A stretch of 5,225 nucleotides of DNA, taken from assembly GCF_028618695.1 (NCBI RefSeq), contig NZ_JAQIVI010000686.1:1-5225 (forward strand), given 5' to 3'. The stretch is from Natrinema soli. GTDB lineage: Archaea > Halobacteriota > Halobacteria > Halobacteriales > Natrialbaceae. Positions 1 to 4,981 of the stretch are shown here, piece by piece (positions within the stretch are counted from its first letter, which is position 1; every line of letters begins with the position of its first letter). A model generated the notes under the pieces. That model was given only the letters and a program-made list of their open reading frames with translations, was not told the DNA's origin and searched no databases. The translations under genes and the position numbers were made by a program.

Positions 1-405
1 CTCGCGGTGAGACTGGGCTTCACCGGTGCTGGCCAGCGTCACGTCGCCGTCGTACCGGGCCGCCTCGCCGTCCTCGTCGCCCGCGCGCCAGCGCATCTCG
101 AGCCTAGCGCGACGAAACCGAGTGCCGGTCACGAGACGGATCCCGTCGAGTGACTCGAGCGGGACGGCGAAGTTCTCCGCGGCCAGCGAGGTGAGATCCC
201 CGAGCGGGCTCTCGTCGACGATTGCACGGTCCCGTTCGCCCATGTCCGCTCGCAGGAGCAACGACCGATAGGATTCCCCGACGAAACACCAGACGAGACG
301 CTCGTCCGTGAGTACCAGCTCCCAGAACTCGATCGAGTTCGGTCGCTGGCGGAACCACCGCCTGAAGCGGGCGACCGGTTCCTCGCCGTCGGTTTCGACC
401 GTCAT
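1..405 (-). CDS. Hypothetical soluble protein, third gene of the symporter operon (partial, C-terminus beyond window)
   Basis: I do not recognise this family with confidence. The first 135 residues are visible and the frame stays open to the left edge. The start ATG (405-403) overlaps the symporter stop TGA (404-402) as ATGA, which points to translation by re-initiation after the symporter. No separate Shine-Dalgarno site is visible. There are no signal peptide or membrane segments. The N-terminus is basic (RFRRWFRQR, residues 13-21). Two stretches follow that look like beta strands: FWELVLTDERLVWCFVG (27-43), and VPLESLDGIRLVTG (81-94) leading into RRARLEMRW (98-106). The pattern of strands, an 'IPLE-D-I'-like turn and more strands is reminiscent of bacterial PH/GRAM-like domains, but that is a weak inference from pattern alone. 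The tight coupling suggests a role connected with the transporter. Gene reality is well supported by overlap and residue composition; the function is unknown. Confidence 0.8.
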   Translation of the reverse strand, partial: MTVETDGEEPVARFRRWFRQRPNSIEFWELVLTDERLVWCFVGESYRSLLLRADMGERDRAIVDESPLGDLTSLAAENFAVPLESLDGIRLVTGTRFRRARLEMRWRAGDEDGEAARYDGDVTLASTGEAQSHRE

Positions 406-1988
406 CGTTCGAATAGCACGCGGAGGTCCGCGGGGACGTCCTTCCCGGACTGGGTGAGCAGCGACACAACGATGAAGACGATCATCGCGACCAGCAAGCC
501 GATCGCCTCGGCCGGGACCTCAGGTGGGTACGGATAGAAGGCGAGGACCAACTCGTTGAGCCAGTCCGTCCCGGTCACCGCGGCGATTTCCGGAAGGACG
601 TTGTAAAAGATGTTGAATCCCATCCCAACGATGAGCGACACGATCGCCCCCCACTTCGTCGCGCCCTTCCAGTTCATTCCGAAGACCACGACGGGAACGA
701 ACGACGCGGCGAAGAAGCCCCAACTGATCGCCCCCAGGATGCCGACCAGTGCCTCCGAGTAGAGGACCACGATCGTCGAGAGGGCTGTCAGCGTCGCGAG
801 GGCGGCCTGCGTCACCCGAAGCTCGGTGTGGTCGTCGGTGATAGGCCGACCCAGCGCTCGCGGGATGTCTCGGGAGATCGCTGCCGCGCCGATGTTGAGA
901 AAGGAGTCGCTCGTGGACATGATCGCCGCCAGTAACGCGGCGAGGATCAGGCCGGCGATAACGCTCGGGGTGTACTCGAGGACGAAGACGGGCCCGACCT
1001 CGCTCGCACTGAACGTCTCCTCGATCTCGCCCGCTTCGACCATCGCACGCATCGAAAGTCCGGCAGAGAACGCGATCAGGCTCGAGACCGCGTAGGAGAT
1101 GGCCGCGATCGGTGCGCCCCACTTCAGGATCTCCATGTTCCGGCTCATGTAGAATTTCGTGATCAAGTGGGGTTGACCCGCCGAGCCGACGGAGAAGAGG
1201 ATCCACCAGGTGATGGCCACCAGGACCGCCGTGGATCCGGCGCCCAGCGCTCCGAAGGGCGAGATGAGGGCCGGATCGGCGCTCGCGAGGTTCTGGGAGA
1301 TCGTCCCCATTCCGCCGCCAAAGGACACGGCGTAGAAGAAGACGAACACGGCGCCGACGATCATCGTGATCGCCTGAATGAAGTCCGTCCAGACGCCGGC
1401 GATCATGCCGCCGATGACGCTGTATACCAGCAGGATCGTCGCACCGCCGAATAGCCCCCAGATGATCGGGATGCCGAAGATGGCGCGCATGACGAACTGG
1501 AGCGCGGCGAGGTTGACCGCCAGGTAAGCGATCACGCCGAGAACAACCGCGATTCCGGTGAGCCCGCGGACCGCCTCGCTCTCGTACCGGACGTAGGTCG
1601 CATCGGCCAGCGTGAGCACGTTCCGGATGTCCGCGAGTAAGCGGAGCCGTTTCGCGAGCACGACCCAGGTGAGCAGGAATCCGATGGGAGCACTGAAGAA
1701 GATCCACAGCGGGGTCGTCCCGAACGCGTAGACGAGTTCGGGCCCGCCGACGAACCCGAAGCCCGACTGGATCACCGAGAACGCGGTCATAGCGAGCACC
1801 CACGTGCCGATGCTTTTGCCGGTGATCAGGAAGTCACTGGTCGTCTGGGTCTGCCTGTACCCCCAGATGCCGATCATGACGACGATCAGTAGATACACCG
1901 CCCCGAACCCGAGGATGACCGGATCGTCGGCGACCGGAATGCCACCCTCCTGAAGCGGCACCGGTGGCACCGTCACGGGATCACTCAT
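402..1988 (-). CDS. Sodium:solute symporter, SSS/PutP family
   Basis: A 528-residue integral membrane protein of the sodium:solute symporter family (Pfam SSF), expected to use the sodium gradient to import a small solute. Length and the run of about 13 hydrophobic segments, starting near residue 24, fit the family. Landmarks are GGMIAGVWTDFIQ (193-205, the classical SSF signature region), GQPH followed by KFYM (271-281, as in PutP), and IMSTSDSFLNIGAAAISRD (356-374). In the last motif Ser358-Thr359 align with the Na+-site Ser340-Thr341 of E. coli PutP. The TM2 segment (about 65-90) carries no Asp at the place where PutP has Asp55, so the substrate class is probably not simply proline. It could carry pantothenate, acetate, proline or another organic solute; the sequence does not decide. 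The start ATG lies 4 bases after a full GGAGGTG site. The gene overlaps the upstream small membrane gene by 8 bases and the downstream gene by 4. Confidence 0.95.
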   Translation of the reverse strand: MSDPVTVPPVPLQEGGIPVADDPVILGFGAVYLLIVVMIGIWGYRQTQTTSDFLITGKSIGTWVLAMTAFSVIQSGFGFVGGPELVYAFGTTPLWIFFSAPIGFLLTWVVLAKRLRLLADIRNVLTLADATYVRYESEAVRGLTGIAVVLGVIAYLAVNLAALQFVMRAIFGIPIIWGLFGGATILLVYSVIGGMIAGVWTDFIQAITMIVGAVFVFFYAVSFGGGMGTISQNLASADPALISPFGALGAGSTAVLVAITWWILFSVGSAGQPHLITKFYMSRNMEILKWGAPIAAISYAVSSLIAFSAGLSMRAMVEAGEIEETFSASEVGPVFVLEYTPSVIAGLILAALLAAIMSTSDSFLNIGAAAISRDIPRALGRPITDDHTELRVTQAALATLTALSTIVVLYSEALVGILGAISWGFFAASFVPVVVFGMNWKGATKWGAIVSLIVGMGFNIFYNVLPEIAAVTGTDWLNELVLAFYPYPPEVPAEAIGLLVAMIVFIVVSLLTQSGKDVPADLRVLFER

Positions 1989-2481
1989 CGGCCACCTCCG
2001 TGCGCTCCGACTCCGCCGGTGGACGATCCTCCCACTCCGGTGCGAGCGGGAACGATCGACCTCGTTGCCGACTCCGGGCCTCGTCGAGAATTTCGTCGAC
2101 GATCTCCTCGCTGGCGATCCGATCGAAAATTAGCGCGTAGTAGATCGAGGCCGTCAAGGGCAACAGCCAGATGAACGCGAAGTACGCGAGCGTCGGAACC
2201 GGGACGCCCATCGCGTAGCTGTACTCGGTCTGACCCGGCTCCCACGTCAGCCAGATACCGACGAATCCGGCGAGAAACGAGGCCGCGAAAATGGCGACGA
2301 TCCCGGTGTACGGCGCGATCGAGAGTTCGCGGTCGTTTTGTTCGATCGCCGCCGAGGCGACTACCGCGAGGATGATCGCCGCCCCGACGAACGAAAACGC
2401 TCTGTACAGGTCGAGAGCCCCCGAAATCAGCGCGACGAGACAGAGGATAGCGATCGCGGCCATCACGGTGTTTCTTGTCAT
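1981..2481 (-). CDS. Small four-helix membrane protein, putative partner of the SSS symporter
   Basis: A 166-residue protein with four likely membrane helices: about 6-23, 29-46, 59-79 and 96-118. The last contains FAFIWLLPLTASIYYALIF (101-119), followed by a charged helix (IASEEIVDEILDEARSRQR, 122-140) and an acidic tail. The final helix and charged tail resemble the small accessory proteins (DUF997/YhdT, DUF485/YjcH, DUF3311, DUF4212) encoded immediately before SSS transporters such as PanF and ActP; the match is by architecture, not proven homology. Its stop overlaps the symporter start by 8 bases. I chose the ATG at 2481-2479 because the first helix follows directly and a GGTGTGAT stretch (2495-2488) sits 6 bases upstream. 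In-frame Mets also exist at 2463 and 2589; the latter would add a hydrophilic, unusual N-terminus and start inside the promoter dyad. It is probably the first gene of the operon. Confidence 0.88.
   Translation of the reverse strand: MTRNTVMAAIAILCLVALISGALDLYRAFSFVGAAIILAVVASAAIEQNDRELSIAPYTGIVAIFAASFLAGFVGIWLTWEPGQTEYSYAMGVPVPTLAYFAFIWLLPLTASIYYALIFDRIASEEIVDEILDEARSRQRGRSFPLAPEWEDRPPAESERTEVADE
1993..1999 (-). promoter_or_regulatory. Strong Shine-Dalgarno site of the symporter gene
   Basis: The minus strand reads GGAGGTG, a full match to the complement of the archaeal 16S rRNA 3' end, and ends 4 bases before the ATG at 1988. It lies inside the end of the upstream membrane-protein gene. It fixes the symporter start and shows that this gene is translated from an internal site of a polycistronic message. 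Confidence 0.85.
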
Positions 2482-2572
2482 AGTGCTATCACACCAGTCG
2501 TGCTTTCGGATCGACCGTCGTTCGGTCTCCGATATCGATCCGGTCGTCTCGCCTAGAAAGGCTGATACCCAT
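2482..2572 (-). promoter_or_regulatory. Probable structured 5' leader of the symporter operon
   Basis: From the predicted start near 2572 to the ATG at 2481 the transcript would contain a perfect 8-bp stem: CGGATCGA at 2542-2535 pairing with TCGATCCG at 2514-2507 (minus-strand orientation), with a 20-base loop. The Shine-Dalgarno-like GGTGTGAT (2495-2488) follows 11 bases after the stem. The same stretch can be read as a 27-codon ORF starting with the ATG at 2572-2570, at the position expected for a leaderless start, and ending with TGA at 2491-2489. Either reading suggests control before the first structural gene. The structure does not match a riboswitch class I know. Confidence 0.4.
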
Positions 2573-2584
2573 GTGCGAAGTAAT

Positions 2585-2618
2585 ATCATACCATCTAATA
2601 TAGATTGGGTGGTATCAT
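2585..2618 (-). promoter_or_regulatory. Promoter with operator-like dyad for the symporter operon
   Basis: This is the most AT-rich spot of the window. On the minus strand two arms, ATGATACCA (2618-2610) and TGGTATGAT (2593-2585), are inverted repeats matching at 8 of 9 positions. Between them is the symmetrical ATCTATATTAGAT (2605-2593), which contains the TATA-like CTATATTAG (centre about 2599). A TATA box there predicts transcription starting near 2572, giving the membrane-protein gene a leader of about 90 bases. A third half-site, GGTATCA, is at 2569-2563 on the minus strand. Symmetry on both sides of the TATA box suggests binding of a dimeric regulator that would block or assist TBP. The symmetry is seen directly; its use as an operator is inferred. 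Confidence 0.6.
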
Positions 2619-2852
2619 TCCTCAATGCGGATCCACGATTGCAAATGAAACTACCTCGCCTCCGAGCGACCGAGGGACAGGCGGGAGGGCGTCGGCCCAA
2701 CGAGAGGGGCGTCGGCAACACTCGAACGGACGAAAAAGCGAGCCACGGCCTCGATTTGCGGATTGCGGTCGAATGGGTGCGCGTCTCAGGACGAAGCCGA
2801 AACGCTTCTCTGGCCGAGAGTCCGGATCGGTTCGGCTCTCTCCAAGGCGATT
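2619..2852. other. Intergenic stretch without a recognised gene
   Basis: Reading frames cross this stretch on both strands, but their products are rich in Arg, Ser and Pro without conserved motifs and do not show the Asp/Glu bias of the neighbouring proteins, so I regard them as chance. No tRNA-like T-loop or other RNA signature was seen. It contains two copies of GGGCGTCGGC 20 bases apart (2687-2696 and 2707-2716) and the T-tract listed separately. Part is probably the kinase 3' untranslated region. Confidence 0.5.
2733..2751 (-). terminator. Possible T-tract terminator downstream of the kinase gene
   Basis: Reading the minus strand, a weak GC-rich hairpin (GAGGCCGTGGCTC, bulged, ending near 2740) is followed by five Ts (2737-2733), about 100 bases after the kinase stop at 2853. 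Archaeal termination depends mainly on T-tracts, so this is the best candidate between the kinase and the symporter operon. The tract is short and the hairpin poor. Confidence 0.3.
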
Positions 2853-3464
2853 CTACGGCTCGAGTGTCGGCGTCGAGAACGCGCCCTCGTCCACTTCGGG
2901 ATCGTACTCCTCGATCGCCGTTCGGACGAGCGAGAACACGCCGTGCTTGCTCCAGCGGGCGGTGTTGATCTGGAGGTCGTAGAACGTCTGATTGCCGATA
3001 TCGATCTCGTAGTAGGACTGATAGCGGCCGGCTTCGCTCACCTCGCGGACGCGCATCTCCGCGTCGGTTTCGCCACGGTCGTCGATCCGCTCGAGGCGGA
3101 CGTCTTCGGGCGCGTCGAGCCAGATCCGCAGGTCGGCGCGCTCGCCGGCGAGCCAGCCGGCGAGCCGGGACTCGAGAATGAAGGGCTTGTTGGCCATCCC
3201 CCACTTCTCGGCGATCTGCTGGAGACGTCGGTCGAGCGCGCGGTCGATCTCGTCAGAGCCGTCGGCCTCCGCGGTGAGCTGGTTGAGACTCATATCGCGG
3301 TCGTCGGCGAGTTCGCGGAAGATGTCGCCGCCGGAGACGTAGGGACAGCCCATCGCGTCGGCGAGGCGTTTGCAGAGCGTCGTCGCCCCGCAGCCCGGCG
3401 GCCCGGAGACGGTGATGAACAGTCTCGTGTCGATCTCCGCGTTCGAACCGTCTGCTGTGGCCAT
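2853..3464 (-). CDS. Cytidylate-kinase-like P-loop protein lacking the Walker A lysine
   Basis: A 203-residue protein with the layout of archaeal (d)CMP kinases, which transfer phosphate from ATP to CMP or dCMP in the cytoplasm. It shows a P-loop (GPPGCGATT, 21-29), the NMP-binding segment SGGDIFRELA (44-53), the DEIDRALDRRL segment (71-81), ESRLAGWLAG (98-107), an Arg-rich lid region (about 123-140), and the YYEID and NTARW segments (151-155, 167-171). The striking point is the P-loop. Where family members have Lys (GxGKS/T), this protein has Ala27, encoded GCG; a Lys codon would need at least two base changes, so a single sequencing error is unlikely. The neighbours are a cupin and a transporter, not the ribosomal-protein/adk/truB cluster where haloarchaeal cmk often sits. 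I infer a divergent paralogue, not the housekeeping enzyme. I prefer the ATG at 3464 over a GTG at 3476 because a TATA-like box lies 27 bases before it. Confidence 0.88.
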   Translation of the reverse strand: MATADGSNAEIDTRLFITVSGPPGCGATTLCKRLADAMGCPYVSGGDIFRELADDRDMSLNQLTAEADGSDEIDRALDRRLQQIAEKWGMANKPFILESRLAGWLAGERADLRIWLDAPEDVRLERIDDRGETDAEMRVREVSEAGRYQSYYEIDIGNQTFYDLQINTARWSKHGVFSLVRTAIEEYDPEVDEGAFSTPTLEP

Positions 3465-3486
3465 ACGTTGATCCACTCGGTCTCCC

Positions 3487-3497
3487 GTGAAAAGGTT
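3487..3497 (-). promoter_or_regulatory. TATA-like box of the kinase gene
   Basis: The minus strand reads AACCTTTTCAC, centred about 27 bases before the ATG at 3464, with GGAA just upstream as a possible BRE. This spacing is typical of leaderless haloarchaeal transcripts and supports the ATG rather than the GTG 12 bases earlier. Confidence 0.5.
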
Positions 3498-3527
3498 CCG
3501 GCTGTGATCGAGTCCGATCGTCGCTCA

Positions 3528-3580
3528 CGAGCACGATAGCTCGGCGGCGAACGCGGGTCACGTTCGCGACTCCGCGAGTC
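3528..3580. terminator. Three consecutive hairpins between cupin and kinase genes
   Basis: Three perfect inverted repeats lie almost end to end. CGAGC/GCTCG (3528-3532 and 3539-3543) encloses a 6-base loop. GCGAACG/CGTTCGC (3547-3553 and 3561-3567) encloses a 7-base loop. GACTC/GAGTC (3568-3572 and 3576-3580) encloses a 3-base loop. They begin 12 bases after the cupin stop on the minus strand and end about 30 bases before the kinase TATA box. They may stabilise or end the cupin transcript. There is no T-tract, so termination is uncertain. Confidence 0.35.
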
Positions 3581-3591
3581 CGTCCCCGGTA

Positions 3592-4101
3592 TCAGGGCGT
3601 AAACGAGTTGCCACATGCGGTACACGTCAGCCGGAAGGCACCATCATCCGTCAGTTCGAGGCCGTGACCGATCTCGTCCTCGCAGTCCTGACAGTAGACC
3701 ATCGACTCGAGCTGATCCCAGTCGTGTTTCGACTCGGGCGCGCCGAAGGCGAAGCCGACGACCCGCTCGTCGGTGTCGTTGTAGCCGTGCTGGAAGTCAC
3801 CGGGAGCGAACCGGATCACCTCGTCCTCGTCGACCGTCACCTCCCCGTCCCCGCTCGCGTCGGCCGCGTCGCGTTGCGACGCGCGCGTCTCGAACGTCGC
3901 GGTCCCCTCCTGGACGTAGAAGACCTCCTCCTGATCGTGATGGGTGTGCAGGCCGCCCGAAAAGGACTCTCCCGGCTCGAGTTCGAAGTAGTTCATCGCG
4001 AAGTCCGAAAATCCGAGCGCGTCCGAAACCGGCCGTCTGATCGAGTGAACGTCCATCGGATTGGTTTCGATGTCGACGTCGTCGATAGCGACTTTCTCCA
4101 T
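3592..4101 (-). CDS. Cupin domain protein with C-terminal zinc ribbon
   Basis: A 169-residue soluble protein in two parts. Residues about 30-120 form a single cupin barrel. Motif 1 is visible as GGLHTHHDQEEVFYVQEG (49-66), giving metal ligands His52, His54 and Glu58 or Glu59. Motif 2 is RFAPGDFQHGYN (97-108), giving His105. Between the motifs is an acidic insert (about 73-94). Residues 137-163 carry CQDC and CTAC pairs (Cys137, 140, 160, 163) spaced as in a zinc ribbon. The cupin core probably binds a metal and either a small molecule or a substrate; the reaction cannot be told. The zinc ribbon may mediate contact with nucleic acid or protein, or simply stabilise the fold. The gene has its own promoter-like box 27 bases before the ATG and diverges from the lipoprotein gene, so it is probably monocistronic. 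Confidence 0.9.
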   Translation of the reverse strand: MEKVAIDDVDIETNPMDVHSIRRPVSDALGFSDFAMNYFELEPGESFSGGLHTHHDQEEVFYVQEGTATFETRASQRDAADASGDGEVTVDEDEVIRFAPGDFQHGYNDTDERVVGFAFGAPESKHDWDQLESMVYCQDCEDEIGHGLELTDDGAFRLTCTACGNSFTP

Positions 4102-4121
4102 ACCTCGTCGTTCGGTTCGGT

Positions 4122-4133
4122 ACGCAAAAATCC
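4122..4133 (-). promoter_or_regulatory. TATA-like box of the cupin gene
   Basis: The minus strand reads GGATTTTTGCGT, with the T-run at 4130-4126, centred 27 bases before the ATG at 4101. This is the clearest leaderless promoter spacing in the window. The remaining gap up to 4309 between the divergent genes shows no other distinct element apart from a short GGAATC duplication near 4180. Confidence 0.55.
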
Positions 4134-4277
4134 AGTGGGTGATGATATCTACCGTGCTCAGTTCCGTCGGCCTGACGGATCGGAATCGGAATCGCGGCCG
4201 AACGGAGGCCTCTCGATCCGAACCAGCATCACCGACCGCTGATCCGACGGTGACTGTCGGGCCAACCGGAAGAGTAA

Positions 4278-4286
4278 CGCATACAG
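4278..4286 (+). promoter_or_regulatory. Weak TATA-like box of the lipoprotein gene
   Basis: CGCATACAG is centred 27-28 bases before the GTG start at 4310, matching the leaderless spacing seen upstream of the kinase and cupin genes. The match to a TATA consensus is poor, so the call rests mainly on position. Confidence 0.3.
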
Positions 4287-4309
4287 TCGTTCGGCCCCGA
4301 CGATGAGGC

Positions 4310-4852
4310 GTGAACCGTCGGACGGTACTTCGAACCGCGGGGGTGGCCGCGACGATCGGGCTTTCGGGCTGTGCGGATGCGCTCCAGGAGCACTACAAGG
4401 GCACGTTCCAGGGCCTGGTCCCGATCGAGATCCACAGCGAAGCCGAAAGTCACTACGACGTCACGCTCGAGGCCTACGAGCCGGGAACGGACCGCCAGAC
4501 CTACGACGAGAGTTACACGATCACGGCCAACCAGTCGGCCTCGCCGCCCCATCTCGAGGCGACCGAGCAGCACCTTCGCGTGACCAAGTTCGAACGGCAG
4601 AGCGAGGAACAGACCACCGAGGAGGCGACGATCACGCAGAACACCAGCCTCGTGACCGTCAGGATCACCGACGACGATCTGACACTAGAAATCAACCGCG
4701 AGGACGGCGAATCGTCCGGGCCGACCGCTGAACCCGGAACGGACGGTTCCGGGACGGACGGACCGGAGACGAGTGATCCCGACCCGAACGACTCCGAGCG
4801 GAACGACGGCGGACCGAACGAGACCGATTCTGCGGCCGCTATCGACGGATAG
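4310..4852 (+). CDS. Tat-exported lipoprotein of unknown function
   Basis: A 180-residue protein starting at GTG. An in-frame stop lies two codons upstream (4304-4306), so no longer start is possible, and the signal peptide begins at once. The signal has a twin-arginine motif (RRTVLR, 3-8), a short hydrophobic stretch and a lipobox LSGC with Cys21. This is the usual route for haloarchaeal lipoproteins: folded export by Tat and lipid anchoring outside the membrane. The mature part (about 28-132) has alternating polar and hydrophobic residues suggesting a small beta-sandwich domain, for example KGTFQGLVPIEIHSE (30-44) and SLVTVRITDDDLTLEI (113-128). The tail (135-180) is low-complexity, rich in Gly, Thr, Asp, Pro and Ser. 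Four N-glycosylation sequons are visible (N74-Q-S, N111-T-S, N160-D-S, N170-E-T). I do not recognise the family. It stands alone, divergent from the cupin and convergent with the YcaO gene. Confidence 0.87.
   Translation: MNRRTVLRTAGVAATIGLSGCADALQEHYKGTFQGLVPIEIHSEAESHYDVTLEAYEPGTDRQTYDESYTITANQSASPPHLEATEQHLRVTKFERQSEEQTTEEATITQNTSLVTVRITDDDLTLEINREDGESSGPTAEPGTDGSGTDGPETSDPDPNDSERNDGGPNETDSAAAIDG
4734..4761 (+). repeat. Short tandem repeat in the lipoprotein tail
   Basis: CCGGAACGGACGG (4734-4746) and CCGGGACGGACGG (4749-4761) match at 12 of 13 bases with a 15-base period, encoding two GTDG units in the acidic tail. The period is a multiple of three, so copy-number change would keep the frame. 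Confidence 0.6.
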
Positions 4853-4952
4853 CGCGATTCCGTAACCGACACTGACGAGCGACCGCTTCGTTTCGCGACT
4901 GACGATACCGGCAGAGACGTGCACCAAACACGGCTGGAGCCGAGTCGGATCC

Positions 4953-4972
4953 CCGAAGCGACCGCGTTTCGG
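4953..4972. terminator. Hairpin between the convergent lipoprotein and YcaO genes
   Basis: CCGAAGCG and CGTTTCGG pair over 8 bp (one G-T wobble) around the loop ACCG. The hairpin begins 9 bases after the YcaO stop on the minus strand. A smaller stem, CGGC/GCCG, is at 4931-4942. No T-tract accompanies either on either strand, so a termination role is only plausible. Confidence 0.3.
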
Positions 4973-4981
4973 AGTGACCGG

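Noticed and set aside
520..1803. Minus-strand 427-codon ORF inside the symporter gene in another frame
   Set aside because: Product is Arg/Asp/Pro/His-rich with no domain; it shadows the symporter reading frame, which has clear SSF motifs.
2687..2716. Two copies of GGGCGTCGGC 20 bases apart
   Set aside because: Only two copies of a short GC-rich word; not enough for a repeat array or CRISPR.
3140..3168. Direct repeat of GCCGGCGAGCC
   Set aside because: Lies in the kinase gene and is explained by codons for the conserved LAGWLAGE segment.
2482..3204. Long N-terminal extension of the four-helix membrane protein on the minus strand
   Set aside because: The extension is Arg-rich without motifs and its upstream part lies in another frame of the kinase gene; the promoter dyad falls inside it.
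3474..3476. GTG as start of the kinase gene
   Set aside because: Adds only four residues; the ATG at 3464 has a TATA-like box at the leaderless distance.
2763..3539. Plus-strand 258-codon ORF opposite the kinase
   Set aside because: It is the antisense shadow of the kinase gene, which shows conserved kinase motifs; no promoter or homologous pattern supports it.
3664..4242. Plus-strand 192-codon ORF opposite the cupin
   Set aside because: Antisense shadow of a gene with clear cupin and zinc-ribbon motifs.
4303..4731. Plus-strand ORF starting at the ATG at 4303
   Set aside because: The overlapping GTG frame at 4310 encodes a proper Tat lipoprotein signal with lipobox; this frame gives an Arg/His-rich product.
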